From: Zasmidium citrigriseum
Lineage: Eukaryota > Ascomycota > Dothideomycetes > Mycosphaerellales > Mycosphaerellaceae
Length of the DNA stretch: 64,000 nucleotides
Reading direction: 5' to 3'
NCBI GenBank assembly: GCA_002786025.1
Contig: NHNW01000035.1
Coordinates: forward strand, 186,001-250,000
Shown here in pieces: positions 43,388-54,985 of this stretch. The stretch's first letter is position 1. Each line of letters starts with the position of its first letter. The notes below the pieces were generated by a model that was not told the origin of the DNA, did no database searches, and saw nothing but the letters and a program-made list of their open reading frames with translations. The position numbers were made by a program, and so were the translations under genes.

Positions 43388-46191
43388 ATGGACCCTTTCA
43401 CGATCGCTACGACTGTCACGAAAATCACCACGACCTGCCTCGCGACAGGGAAGGCCATCTACGACCTATCTTGCAAGTATCAAGATGCTCCGAGAAACGT
43501 GGTCGCCATCTCGTCTGAAGTTGCTGTTATCAGCGCCTCGCTCTCTCAGATACAAGCCCTTGTCTTGTCGAAGAATAATCCAGAGCAGCTTCTGCGATCC
43601 CGGTGGGAGGTAGCGGCGACCTTAGATACTTCATTAACGGGATGTATGGTCTTGTTCAGCTGTCTGGACGAAGAGATCCGAGAAGTCTCCCGGCATGCTC
43701 GCGGGGTTGGCAGATTGACATGGAGAGGCAAATTCAAGACGGTCTGGAAGGAGGAGACATTCAAGGAACTTCTCGATGGTATTCGTGGTCAGCAGATGGC
43801 CATCAATACCCTCATTCAGCTTCTACAGATGTATGTTCGGCATATACGGTCTTATTGGCCGACGACTGACTCTCTTAGGGAATCTCTAACAGAAATCACG
43901 CAGCTCCTACAGCGGAATGCTCCAGAATTGAAAAAGACTGTCGAGCGGACTGCCACCTTGAGACGATCGCACCCATCTGTCAAAGTGGCTGAATCGATTT
44001 ACAGCCCAGATGATCGAGCAAGTGTCTACTCCGCTGCCGATTCGGTGATGGCCCCTTCGGATCTGGAGTTTGATTTTGACGACATCATCGTCAACAGTGC
44101 CGCCTATCGACGAGCTCTGGTGGCTGCCAGGCATCAGAATATTCCACCGCCACTGTCTGAAGTTGAAGGAGACCTTATTGACTTTACCGACAGCAACACG
44201 ATTCAAGGGACTGGAGCCTTGCCAGGTTCTGATGACCTTGCCATATCTGAGGATTTACTCGGGCTGCGCTTTGCGATGCTGGTACGTATGACCTTCAGCA
44301 CGCGGCGGTTCGCAAAGCTGCTGTTTACGCTAACACGAAACGTCAGATGGATGAGCCAAAGCTAGCGGCAGATGTCAATAATGGACCTACCCAGGATTCA
44401 AATTCTGACGATGCCCCCGAACTTGGGCATGTGAGCCTGTCAAGAGTGCAGACGGGACTAGACTCGCCGGCGGACGATCCCGCGGTCACGGACGGTGCTA
44501 TCCCGAATGTGAAAGGCCCTACCAAACCCTTGATAACGCGCACTCTGAGCTTCAGTTCGATGGACGAGCTCAACTTCACAGGTGGCGGAGCCTCAAGAGA
44601 ATATCCCTTGCCGGGCATCACAGGATCCCCTTCCTCCACCTCTTCCGCAGCTCAATCAAAGCCTGTGCGAACTTGCACGAAATGCAAACAGGTACTGACG
44701 GGCCAATTTGCCCGGGCCATGGAAGGTACTTATCACCTGGAATGCTTTACTTGTGAGGACTGCGGGAAGAATGTTGCTTCCAAATTCTTCCCAATCCCCG
44801 ATCAACCGCCTTATCAATACCCCTTATGCGAGACGGATTACTTCAAGAGGCTGGACCTGCTTTGTCACAGCTGCGGCGAGGCGCTGCGCGGATCGTACGT
44901 CAGCGCCATGGATCGCAAATACCACCAGGATCACTTCCGCTGCAGTGCTGCCTCTTGTGCGGTCGTCTTTGGCGCAGAGGACTCGTACTACGAACATGAC
45001 GACCAAATTTTCTGTTGGCTACACTACGTCACGTTGCACGCCGAGATCTGTCAGAGTTGTGAACAGCCCATTGTCAAGCAATTCGTCGAATTGAACAAAG
45101 GAGAAAAGCGACAATGGCATCCTGAATGCTTCATGATACACAAGTATTGGGAGACCGACATGGCACCGCTCTGTGCAGCTAAGAAATCTGGGGATCGCTG
45201 GGCGTCCAAAGATGGCAGAGAACTTGACGCCCCGACACTACTTTCATGCATTGAGTCTGCAGAGCAGACAATCGCCAAGATCTGGAGGGTGTTGAGTGCG
45301 TTCGAAGAAAGTTTGGCAACGATTTTGAATCGAATCTTCAGTGCCATCGAAGGGAAATGTCCATTCGATGTGGTGAACATCGCGTCCGTCATATGTTTAT
45401 GCGGGTCTCTGTTTAGAGCACTCGAACAAGATCCAACGCAACCGCATAGGCATTCCCGGCACCGCTTTAGGGGTAAGCTTCCTACCTTTTCGTCGTCTAT
45501 CACGCTAACTATCAGAGCAGACGACACTGGATATGTGCGCGAAAAGGTCATGGCCCTCATTCCATTTGCTATCGGCCGTTCGTCTTACAAAGTGGAGAAT
45601 GGGAAAGGCAGCTTGATAGACGCCTCAACACTCATCAGCACGATCGCTCGCTCGACAAAGAGTCTAATACGGACCGGCCTAAGCACGTGTTGTCTCTCGA
45701 CCGACGAGTTACGGGCACATTTTCTGGACAGTCTGTCCGACAAGCCTAAGGACTACAAGCAAGAGCGGTTCTATCGGACCCATCTCTCGACCCTCAATCT
45801 CAGTACCACATGCGTGCAATGCAACACGCTCCTCGAAGACGTTGGTTTCCTGGACAATGGATCGCCCAAGCACGCTCACTGTCTTTCTTGCTCCAAGTGT
45901 CACAGGTTCTACGGCAATGCTGTACAGTATACAAGAATTTCCGTGGCAGAATGCAGACATTGTGGGGCCCCATATCCCAAGAAGGTCGTCTTTATGAGTC
46001 GCTTGACTGTGTCGCTTCGTCAGATGTGGAGTGTAATGGCCAGTGAGATGAGCTTGGCTGGTTGTGATTTCGACGTGCTGAAGAATGCAGAGTTGGAGCC
46101 TTTCGATCTGGGAGGCCATGTGAAGGAAGGAGATGGAGGGACTCTATCTCTGGACGATATCCCTAAGATTGTGGGAGAAGGTCGGTCCTAA
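43388..46191 (+). CDS. Fungal N-terminal domain fused to LIM zinc fingers
   Basis: Four exons, 43388-43830, 43879-44281, 44347-45472 and 45521-46191, encode 880 residues. Introns 1 and 3 are 48 bases and in frame, so unspliced reading would hide them; donors GTATGT and GTAAGC, branches CTGAC and GCTAAC. Residues 1-200 (MDPFTIATTVTKITTTCLATG) match the fungal N-terminal domain found on STAND/NLR-like proteins and other fungal regulators. From about residue 400 come two clear LIM domains (CTKCKQVLTGQF, CFTCEDCGK; CHSCGEALRGSY, HFRCSAASC), a third Cys pair (CQSCEQPI) and a further CVQC/CSKC/CRHC group near the C-terminus. A cytosolic adaptor or scaffold is likely; partners unknown. Confidence 0.85.
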
Positions 46192-46312
46192 CATCGTAAT
46201 GTGTATTGCATTTGCATCCTTACTCAAATGAAGTGAACGATATGTGGGCTAAAAAGGCTTTCTACGTACATTCGGCCCCAGTCAATTGAAGACATACGAT
46301 CTCGAGTTGCTC

Positions 46313-48548
46313 TCATCGTTCTCTGCGCTTCTCCCGATAGTCAAGTACTAGTAAGATCATAAGACCGATCAGCATGATAAGTACGCCCGCCAGCAGAAGA
46401 CCGAGTCCGACAGGTATCAACGCAATCCAGAATCCAAGCACGGCAACATAGATTGCGCTTGATATGACTGCCTCGAGAGTTAGGCGGACGTGACTAGCGA
46501 GTTCGATTCGCACGAAGATGAGGTCCTTCCTCTTGTTGAAGACGGCGCCGGGGGAGTCATTCAAGCGCACAAACAATAGTTGACGCTGGTGCCACACAAG
46601 ACCAGTAAAGTGTTCCAATTCTTCAGCGAGCCTTCTCTTAGCATTCGGCCGTGCTGCAGGTCGCAGCATCCGAAGGAGATGGTAAGCTACTGTCGGATGG
46701 CGGATCAATCCAAGAGTGAACATGTGAGTGTGCTTGGCCCCCGGCCGTATTCTCAATGGCATATATTCTCCTACATCCATGTCAATGGTCAGATCGGATC
46801 GCCCAGGAATCGATAAAATCAAGGAGACCTCCTGAGGCGGTTGTGCCCGGACTTTGACGACGCCGTCACAACGAGACATGTGATCCACGTGCGATTGATC
46901 CTCGAGTCTTAGTGCCATGCGTTTAGAATCATATAAACAGATGAGGGTCTTCATCCTGGGCGTGGTATTCGACTCGTTGTGATTCGGCAAGCGCAAGACC
47001 TCGAAGCTCCTCTGCTGTCCTGGGTGTACATCCCAGACGTCGAAGAGTCTCAAGCGATCTTGTGATATCTGAAAGCGGTGCTGCTCCTCTCGTCGTGCGA
47101 AGAGTCGGAGGGCGATGTTCTTGGTATCGTCGTCATCAAAGCAAAGTCCCAGAACGGCGTCAGCACGTTGAAAGCCCAACGGAATAATATCACGCGAGAA
47201 GGCGTTGTGCAACTTCCTCCGCACGATGAACCAGAGGGATGTCCTCGCAGGTCTATCGTCCAGAAAAGCGAGTTTCAATCGAACGCTGCGGGTGTTCGCT
47301 TGTTCGAGTCCGCCAGCGGGCTCCCCAGGTGCTATGACGACGCCTCCACTGTTATAAAAAGCGTCAGGCGAGCTTGCTAGGAGCGGTACAGCGTTTTTCT
47401 GGTCTTCATCTGGGTCGGAGACCATGACGCGCGGCCAAGTCGGCCGATAGCTTTCGAAAAAGACAAGAATGGACAAGTCATTCGACGTTCGAAGTAGCTC
47501 CTCTTGGAGACGCTGAAACGCTCGCTTGCCCTCTCCATATACCACACTTAGGTTGACCTCCATGAGGCCAAACAGCGAATAAGCGCGGTCCTCAACCTTG
47601 GTTGTGAATCTAAGGTACATTAGACACAAGGTGACATAGACGTTGAAGTCATGTACCTCTTTGCTGACCATGACATCCGTTGGGCAATCGTAAAGCTTCG
47701 CACATGCCGCTCTTTCGTTAGAGCAGCCTTTTGTACTCGCGTGATGGTCGATACGTCGGTAGCTAAAGTGAGGAGATCGCCAATATGTTGCCAGGAAGTG
47801 TTGTAGAAATGGAGAGACCTCGGAGCGATCAATTCCTGCAATGTCCTGTACAAGTACTTAGTACAACGATCGAGAGTGCAGTGTGCTTGATCTCGCCCTA
47901 CCATCCTCGTGTGAACCATTGACAACTGGCGAAGGCTTCTTGATTCCAGCACTTTGGCAGACTTGTTTGTCGAGGCAAGTCGGAGCCTGGTGCCGGTAAA
48001 TTCCTCGATGCTGAGACAGACGTCGCCAGGTCAGTCTCTATTTCGCCTAGGTCGCGCTCAATGGCAGTATTCGGTGGGTCTTGATGCATCGTAGGGCAGC
48101 CCATTGTAGGAACTGGGAAAGCAAGACCGCTTTCCGATCCTCTGGCTTCATCCGCAATGTCTCTCTCTTCTACGAGCTCTGCCTCTTGGTCGATATTGGG
48201 GCCAGGCATGTCATGCAAATAGACATAGCAGACAGCAGCATTCTCGTACCAACGGTACATAGAATTGATAGACTCAGTCAGTTCTGCGCTGCTGCTCTTG
48301 TCGATGCAGCATGTGTCTAGCCACACATACTCCAGCTCATCCTCCACAGCTTGCCGTTTGCATTGCTCCAGTTTGAACCAACCTTGCTTTCTCCGCAGCT
48401 CTTTCGGGTCCTTTCCATTGGCTATGTCAGAGTAGGTAATTTCTTCGCCGTCCGGGAGCCACCTATGTGAAAGTATTGCGTACTTCTTCGTCTCATCGTG
48501 CGATAGAACTAGCTGCAGATCGTCGGTGTTGGCTCGAAGAAGGCGCAT
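46313..48548 (-). CDS. HET-domain protein with C-terminal membrane segments
   Basis: Three exons, 48548-47902, 47845-47657 and 47609-46313, encode 710 residues. The HET domain spans about residues 20-260: YAILSHRWLPDGEEITYSD, YVWLDTCCIDKSSSAELTES, and GWTLQELIAP restored by the first splice, then RMSWSAKRFTTKVEDRAYSL restored by the second, followed by YGEGKRAF. HET proteins take part in heterokaryon incompatibility and related cell-death or recognition reactions. The C-terminus has two adjacent hydrophobic segments (AIYVAVLGFWIALIPVGLGL and VLIMLIGLMILLVL), so it is likely membrane-attached. An acidic, Pro/Ser-rich insert of about 60 residues interrupts the HET domain before the QWFTRGW motif. 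Confidence 0.9.
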
Positions 48549-48950
48549 GTTGTCTTGAGGCCGAGTCTGCTGTCAGAGTAGATGCGCCCGAGACTGGCGC
48601 GGTCGCCGCGTTCGACGCTGCTTTCGATCTCGGCAACATGTTTGTGTTGTAGTAAGACTTGTTCAGCACGACGTACAGAGACCTTCGCTTGAAAGGGCCG
48701 CCAAACTGCATGCACTGCGCCCCAAGCCATGAGAACCGCACTCCCATATTCTCACTGAGTAGACAAGGGTGCAGCCAATGAGGTCGAAGTACACAGCATC
48801 ATCGCTAATAATGCTTGAGACAAGGATTTGGAGGCGAATAGGGAAGAAGAAGCTGCAGCGTCGTCACATTAGCCAGTTACCGCATCGCTTTGTACAAGAC
48901 TCACATCATCGACAAGCTCCAACTGACCGAGCCATACATACTCATCTCCT
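48549..48950. other. Intergenic, no gene seen
   Basis: Promoter of the HET gene and 3' flank of the C2H2 gene. No coding signal. Confidence 0.5.
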
Positions 48951-50762
48951 TCAGTCTGACGGCCTAACCCTCCTAACAGCCCTCTGCGCCATCAAACTCT
49001 CCTTCCACACATGCACACTCTGACAATGCCTCCGCACATCCTTCGCATACAGAAACGCCTTCCCACAAATCTCACAGACGTGCGAGCGGTCCGTGTGAAT
49101 CTTCTCGTGTTTGCGGCAGTCGCCTGCGTGGTCGAAGGTTTTGCCGCAGGGGTGGAAGGTGCAGGTGTAGCCGGAGGGGACGGGTGGGAGGCGTTTGCGT
49201 TTTGTGGAGGAGGTTGTTGAGGGGGCGTAGGTGGGTTGTGTGGTGCTGTAGATGGAGGTGGGTTTGGAAGATGTGGCGATTGTGGAGAAGGAGGCTGTTG
49301 AGGGATTTGTTGTTGGGACGGAGTAGCGGGTGCTTGTGCTGCTTCTTGCGTAGGTTTGGATGTCGGAGAAGTCTGATTCGGAGATTGTGTCGTCTTCGGA
49401 CGAGGAGATGATGCTGAGAGAGCGTCTTTCGAGTTTGATCCGGCCAGATTCGGACGCTGGAGCTCTGCTGGCTGTATTGGATTGTATTATTTGGCCGAGA
49501 ATGATATTGAAGTCAGTTGGGACTTGCCATGGAGACCAGGGGCAGTCTTTGAAGAGGGTGTAGTCGCAGCTGACAGTAGAAGTGCTCCACGATGGCGTCG
49601 TCCCGTGAACGGCTTCTAGTGCAATGGCTGCATCAAGAGCCTGCTCGAAAATTATGTACACCTTGTGGCGAGCATCTTCAGTCTGATTACCCTCTCGATG
49701 GACAAGAGCTGGACTTGGCAGTCCAGTCTGCGAGAACCAAGAGTAGATGTCATCGACTGCAGCTCGGCCAGAGACATTCTTGAAGGTCATGATCCTTGGA
49801 TCTACAACTCCTTCCGTCCACCGGCTCCGTCCAGGATTCCATCGATTCAAAGAGCTCGATGGTCGGAGTAGTTGGCACTTGACAATTAGAACACGCTTGT
49901 ACTTCCCACATCCAAGGCTAGTGTGACTGAGTCTGTACAGGTGAGCCATCGCGTGGATCTTGCGGCGTTGCTTGGAGAGTAAGGGAGGAGTGATCAGAGA
50001 AATACGATCGTTCTGGTCACGGAACCGTCTTAGATGTCGTTTGAATTCGAATTGCCAATCTTCACCGTCGTCGGCTGGCGTCCAGGAGCAATCACTATCC
50101 GGCTCGTCTCCGTTCGACAGGTTCGGCATGTGCCATTGCGGGTAGAACGTCGCGAAGATGTCTCCTACTTCCGCTCGCGTCAACGGCATGATCAGTACAG
50201 CGTCGAAATCTGAGAAGCTTTGAGCGTCTTGCATTGTCGAGCCTAGGCCCAGTAAAGGTATCTCTGTGCCCATCTTTCGTATGTCTTGAGAAAAGCTATG
50301 ATGCTCATGGTTGTTTCCCGTGAAAATGAGATCAAACTGAACACCATTCGACAGGTATTGCAAGGCTCTCTCGCGGGTCTCCGTTACAACAGTTCGACAT
50401 CTCATAGCCGAAAGAAGGCGATCTAGTTTTCTCTGGGTCGTGCCATCCGATTCACATACAAGAACCTCAAGGGGTCCTTGCGAGCCATTGGTTGGACTCC
50501 GGTCCATTGCTGCGCTCGCAGATTGCCGGTGAGCACTTGGGTAAGATTCATCTCCATCCTGACCCAAGTGAGTGTGTTGATGGTCATCCGAAGGCTCCAG
50601 CCGTACATAATGGTTGAAGATACTGTCTGCTTCCACTCGAGAGTCCTGGTCGAAGTCGACAGTCCAGAGTAAGTCGTCAAATTCCAGCTGCTCCAAGTTG
50701 AGGTCGTCCAGCGAGAAAGCATCAGGCAGCTGGGAGCCCACTGTTCCAGCGGAGTAGGACAT
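48951..50762 (-). CDS. C2H2 zinc-finger protein with a degenerate receiver domain
   Basis: 603 residues from the ATG at 50762 (frame is open further upstream to 50876). Residues 98-205 have the fold pattern of a response-regulator receiver: LEVLVCESDGTTQRKLDRLL, FDLIFTG, EIPLLGLGS, DAVLIMPLTRAEV. The opening recalls the receiver of Rim15 kinases. The acidic residues of strand 1 remain (Glu104, Asp106), but the phosphoacceptor Asp is Gly149 and the conserved Lys is absent, so it should not be phosphorylated. A Ser/Thr-rich stretch precedes two C2H2 fingers near the C-terminus (CTFHPCGKTFDHAGDCRKH, CEICGKAFLYAKDVRRHC). Probably a nuclear regulator; targets unknown. Confidence 0.8.
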   Translation of the reverse strand: MSYSAGTVGSQLPDAFSLDDLNLEQLEFDDLLWTVDFDQDSRVEADSIFNHYVRLEPSDDHQHTHLGQDGDESYPSAHRQSASAAMDRSPTNGSQGPLEVLVCESDGTTQRKLDRLLSAMRCRTVVTETRERALQYLSNGVQFDLIFTGNNHEHHSFSQDIRKMGTEIPLLGLGSTMQDAQSFSDFDAVLIMPLTRAEVGDIFATFYPQWHMPNLSNGDEPDSDCSWTPADDGEDWQFEFKRHLRRFRDQNDRISLITPPLLSKQRRKIHAMAHLYRLSHTSLGCGKYKRVLIVKCQLLRPSSSLNRWNPGRSRWTEGVVDPRIMTFKNVSGRAAVDDIYSWFSQTGLPSPALVHREGNQTEDARHKVYIIFEQALDAAIALEAVHGTTPSWSTSTVSCDYTLFKDCPWSPWQVPTDFNIILGQIIQSNTASRAPASESGRIKLERRSLSIISSSEDDTISESDFSDIQTYARSSTSTRYSVPTTNPSTASFSTIATSSKPTSIYSTTQPTYAPSTTSSTKRKRLPPVPSGYTCTFHPCGKTFDHAGDCRKHEKIHTDRSHVCEICGKAFLYAKDVRRHCQSVHVWKESLMAQRAVRRVRPSD

Positions 50763-51385
50763 CGTAACAGAGTCTCCAGCAGCTGGTGCAACAATGTCTT
50801 TTCGGTAGAAATGATTCCAAATTTGTAGAAGGGAAGAAATTGAAAAATACCGGTGAGCTGGCAATGCGAACATCATACTTACTCTGATCCTCGAGAGGAG
50901 ATCCCCGAGCTAGCCATGTGTTTCTTGCGCCGCCAGCTCCTCCTGCAGCGGGCGGCCTCACAGATGTGCCATCACGATTGGCTCAGTCCAGGACTACCGG
51001 GCAGAAGCTTTGGCTATGCGGCTGAAGGAAATCGTTTGGATTGCTGGCCAAGATTGAAAAGTTCGGGGTCATTGTAGACAGTCTGTATGAGATTGATGGC
51101 GTAAGAAAGAGACGCTGTTGCTTTGAGCGTCGCGTGAATGTTGAGGTTGACTTTGCACGTGACTGGCGCTAAAAGCGGGGCGGATCTGAGCTTTGGCCAG
51201 GTCGCGAACGCGCATCGGACGCGACGACTTCGCTTGAGCAAACAACATCGTGAAAGTCACGAATCTCGCCTCAACTTCAACACATTCGACATACCATCGC
51301 GATCTGAGCACAAACATTTCGACATCAGCGCCTCCTCAGGCGCACTCGGGCTGCTCCACTCCGATACGCCCCAACCGCCGACAAG
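50763..51385. other. Intergenic, divergent promoter region
   Basis: 623 bases between the C2H2 gene and SMC3. No gene seen; contains the SMC3 5' leader. Confidence 0.5.
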
Positions 51386-54300
51386 ATGTATATCAAGCAG
51401 ATCATCATCCAGGGCTTCAAGTCCTACAAGGATCAAACCGTCATCGAGCCCTTCTCGCCCAAGCACAATGTCATTGTTGGCCGCAATGGCTCAGGCAAGA
51501 GCAACTTCTTCGCAGCCATTCGCTTCGTCCTCAGCGATCAGTACACCCAGCTCAGTCGCCAGGACCGACAGGGCCTTCTCCATGAGGGTTCGGGATCGGC
51601 GGTCATGACGGCCTACGTGGAAGTCATATTCGACAACAGCGACGAGCGATTTCCCACCAACACCCCCGAAGTGATCCTACGACGCACCATTGGCCAAAAG
51701 AAGGATGAGTATAGCTTGAACCGCAAGAACACCACCAAGCAGGAGGTCATGAACATTCTGGAAAGTGCCGGCTTCAGCAAGAGTAACCCCTACTACATTG
51801 TGCCCCAGGGCAGAGTCACGGCAATCACCAACATGAAGGATGCTGAGCGTTTGAAGATGCTCAAGACCGTCGCAGGTACGGAAGTGTACGAGAGCAGGAG
51901 AACTGAGTCGCAGAAGATTATGGAAGAGACTGAGCACAAGCGTACCAAGATCGACGATCTTCTCACCACCATTCGCACCCGACTTGCCGAGCTTGAGGAA
52001 GAGAAGGAAGAATTGCGTGCTTTCCAGGACAAGGACCGCGAGCGGCGATGTTTGGAGTACACGATCCACCACAAGGACCAGGAAGCTATCGAAGAGCAAC
52101 TTGCTCGCCTCGATGGCGTCCGCGATGACGGCGAGCAAGACGAGAACCTGGAGGCTCTTGCCCAGGGCGAAACGGAGCTCGAAGCGATCGATGCCCAGAT
52201 CGCAAAGCTGCAGCAGGATCTGAAGCTCCTCACGCAAGAGAAGAATCAGTACAAGGAGGAACGCATCGAAGCGGCCAGACAAAAGGCCAAAGCCGAGTCA
52301 GATCTTCATGAAGTCCAAGACAACCAAGTCGCAGCTCAGCAGACTCAAGCTCAACACTCCAATGACCTGCGCGAGGTGCAGGATCAGATTGAGCAACGTG
52401 AGGCTGAGCTTGAGAAGCTACTACCCCAGTACAATGCCAAGCGTGAGGAAGAGCGCGCAGCCAAGCAGCAATTGGACGAAGTCGTGAGGACTCGAGCTCG
52501 TCTTTTCAACAAGCAAGATCGTCAGAATCAGTTCCGAACCAAGAAAGAACGCGATGACTGGCTGCGAAAGGAGATCGCCAACACTCACGACACTCTCGCG
52601 AAACGCAAAGCCATCAACATGCAGCTCACAGAGGAGATCTCCGGGCTGGAGGGACAGATTGGTCAACTGGAATCTGACATTGAAGAGCTACAATCTCGCA
52701 TCGACAACTTTGGAGATGAGCAGCAGAGCGTCTCTGGCGAAGTGCAGCAAGCCCGAGACGAGAGAGATCGTCTATTGGACCAGCGCAAGGAGTTGTGGCG
52801 AGAAGAAGGCAAGTTGGATTCCGTCATCGCAACTGCCAGGGAAGGCTTGGAGAAGGCAGAGCGCTTTCTCGGACAAATGATGGACCAGAACACCCAGCGC
52901 GGCCTCGCCTACGTTCGCCGCATTGTTCAAGAAGAGGGCATTGAAGGCGCCTACGGCCCGATCGGCGAACTTTTCGAGCCTCATTGGAAATACAAGACCG
53001 CTGCTGAGGTCACAGCTGGGGCCTCGCTGTTTCATTACGTTGTAGAAGACGATGATGTTGCCGAAGACCTCATCGCACGTCTGCAAAAAGCCAAGGCTGG
53101 TCGCATCACCTTCACGCCGCTGAATCGCATCAAGGCCAAGTCCGTTGAAATGCCCAAAGCTGGGGACGCCGTGCCTCTGGTTGGAAAGCTCCAGTACGAC
53201 ACGAAGTTTGAAAAGGCCATGCAACAGGTGTTCGGTACGACAATCGTCTGTCCAAACTTGCAGGTGGCGGGACAATACGCTCGAAGCCACTCACTCAATG
53301 CAATCACCCCTGATGGAGACCGGTCGGACAAGAAAGGTGCCCTGACTGGTGGATATCATGACTCTCGCAGCTCTCGTCTGGATGGTCTGACCCAGTACAA
53401 AGCCAAGCGAGAGGAATACGAGCGTGTCCGGGATCGGAAGGAAGAGATCAGACGCGAGACGGGCAAGATCGACCAGAAGGTGACCAAGGCTATGGGCGAG
53501 CTGCAAAAGGCCGAGCAGAAGCGTCAACAGCTTGAGGGTGGCCACGGTCCGCTCAGAGATGAGTTGCGGAGGAAGCAGCAAGATCTGACCAAGCGCCGCA
53601 ATGATCTTGACCGGGCGCATCGCCAGATTGATACGATCAAAGACATGCTGAATACGTTCTCCAATCAGCTCTCGAGTCACGAGTCCGAGTTGGCAGCAGA
53701 CTTTAAGAAAGCGCTGAACAACCAAGAGGAGCGTCAACTGAGTGCAGCCGAAGCGGAGTTGCCAGAACTTCAGAAGAATCACACGGACATCAGGGCGGAA
53801 TTGACCGAGCTCGAGGGACAGAAGCGACAGATCGAAGATGTTCTCAATGTGAATCTTCGACCGCGTCTGGAGCAGCTACAAGAAAAGGACATGAGCACCG
53901 ATGTTGGCAACAGCAACTTGCTACTCAAGGAGCGCAAAGCCGCACTCAAGCGTGCGACCAAGTCGCTGAGTGACATTGATGGAAAGCTCCAAGAGATCGA
54001 AGGCGGTATTGAAGAGCAACAGCAAGAACTTCAGGAGGCTGAGACTAGTCGAGCCGCCAAGAGAGCTGAGGTCGAGAAGCTCGAGCAGGCCATCAGAAAC
54101 CATCAGAAGCTCATCGAGAAGAGTGCACAGAGTCGTGCACGTGCGACTGAACGCCTGACTGTCGTTCGCCAGCAGATCAGCAACCTGGGTGTTCTGCCAG
54201 AGGCAGCATTCACTGCCCAGTACACGAAGATGAGCAACAACACTGCGACTCAGAGACTCCACAAGGTGCAAGAATCCTTGAAGAAGTACGGACACGTCAA

Positions 54301-54985
54301 CAAAAAAGCCTTTGAACAGTACATCCAATTCGAGAAGCAGCGAGAGAATCTTGAGAATCGACGAAAGGAGCTCGATAACAGCGACGTTTCTATTCGCGAA
54401 CTCATTGAAGTCCTCGACCAGCGTAAGGATGAAGCAATTGAGCGTACTTTCAAGCAAGTCAGCAAGGAGTTTGCCAAGGTGTTCGAGCGTCTCGTGCCCG
54501 CCGGCAAGGGTCGCTTGATCATCCAGCGTCGTATCGACCGTCAGGCCAATGGAGCGGACGATGACGAGGAGAGTGATGATGAGAATCAGAGATCCAGCGT
54601 GGAGAACTACACCGGCATCGGCATCTCCGTCTCCTTCAACAGCAAGCATGACGAGCAGCAACGCATCCAGCAGCTTTCTGGTGGACAGAAATCGCTCTGT
54701 GCCTTGGCTCTTGTCTTCGCCATCCAGTTCTCCGACCCAGCGCCTTTCTACCTCTTTGACGAGATCGATGCCAACCTGGACGCACAGTACCGTACTGCCG
54801 TGGCGGAGCTTCTTCGCGAGTGCTCGCAAACCGGACAGTTCATTTGCACGACTTTCCGGCCCGAAATGCTTCATGTGGCGGAGAAGTGCTATGGTGTCAG
54901 CTACAAGAACAAGGCCAGTAAGATCGATGTGGTCAGTCGTGAGGATGCGCTGGACTTCGTTGAGGGGCAGATTGGCGGTAACTAA
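51386..54985 (+). CDS. SMC3: Cohesin subunit SMC3
   Basis: A single exon of 1199 residues, full family length. Walker A GRNGSGKS at 32-39, the QYTQLSRQDRQGLLHEG segment, and the lysine pair at 105-106 (TIGQKKDEY) that corresponds to the Eco1/Eso1 acetylation site. Long coiled coils flank a hinge (GPIGELFEPHWKYKTAAEVT, about 525-640). The C-terminal head has the signature LSGGQKSLCALALVFAIQ and Walker B FYLFDEIDANLD near 1097-1130. It forms the cohesin ring with SMC1 and the kleisin, holding sister chromatids together in the nucleus. No introns, unlike many neighbours. Confidence 0.97.
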   Translation: MYIKQIIIQGFKSYKDQTVIEPFSPKHNVIVGRNGSGKSNFFAAIRFVLSDQYTQLSRQDRQGLLHEGSGSAVMTAYVEVIFDNSDERFPTNTPEVILRRTIGQKKDEYSLNRKNTTKQEVMNILESAGFSKSNPYYIVPQGRVTAITNMKDAERLKMLKTVAGTEVYESRRTESQKIMEETEHKRTKIDDLLTTIRTRLAELEEEKEELRAFQDKDRERRCLEYTIHHKDQEAIEEQLARLDGVRDDGEQDENLEALAQGETELEAIDAQIAKLQQDLKLLTQEKNQYKEERIEAARQKAKAESDLHEVQDNQVAAQQTQAQHSNDLREVQDQIEQREAELEKLLPQYNAKREEERAAKQQLDEVVRTRARLFNKQDRQNQFRTKKERDDWLRKEIANTHDTLAKRKAINMQLTEEISGLEGQIGQLESDIEELQSRIDNFGDEQQSVSGEVQQARDERDRLLDQRKELWREEGKLDSVIATAREGLEKAERFLGQMMDQNTQRGLAYVRRIVQEEGIEGAYGPIGELFEPHWKYKTAAEVTAGASLFHYVVEDDDVAEDLIARLQKAKAGRITFTPLNRIKAKSVEMPKAGDAVPLVGKLQYDTKFEKAMQQVFGTTIVCPNLQVAGQYARSHSLNAITPDGDRSDKKGALTGGYHDSRSSRLDGLTQYKAKREEYERVRDRKEEIRRETGKIDQKVTKAMGELQKAEQKRQQLEGGHGPLRDELRRKQQDLTKRRNDLDRAHRQIDTIKDMLNTFSNQLSSHESELAADFKKALNNQEERQLSAAEAELPELQKNHTDIRAELTELEGQKRQIEDVLNVNLRPRLEQLQEKDMSTDVGNSNLLLKERKAALKRATKSLSDIDGKLQEIEGGIEEQQQELQEAETSRAAKRAEVEKLEQAIRNHQKLIEKSAQSRARATERLTVVRQQISNLGVLPEAAFTAQYTKMSNNTATQRLHKVQESLKKYGHVNKKAFEQYIQFEKQRENLENRRKELDNSDVSIRELIEVLDQRKDEAIERTFKQVSKEFAKVFERLVPAGKGRLIIQRRIDRQANGADDDEESDDENQRSSVENYTGIGISVSFNSKHDEQQRIQQLSGGQKSLCALALVFAIQFSDPAPFYLFDEIDANLDAQYRTAVAELLRECSQTGQFICTTFRPEMLHVAEKCYGVSYKNKASKIDVVSREDALDFVEGQIGGN

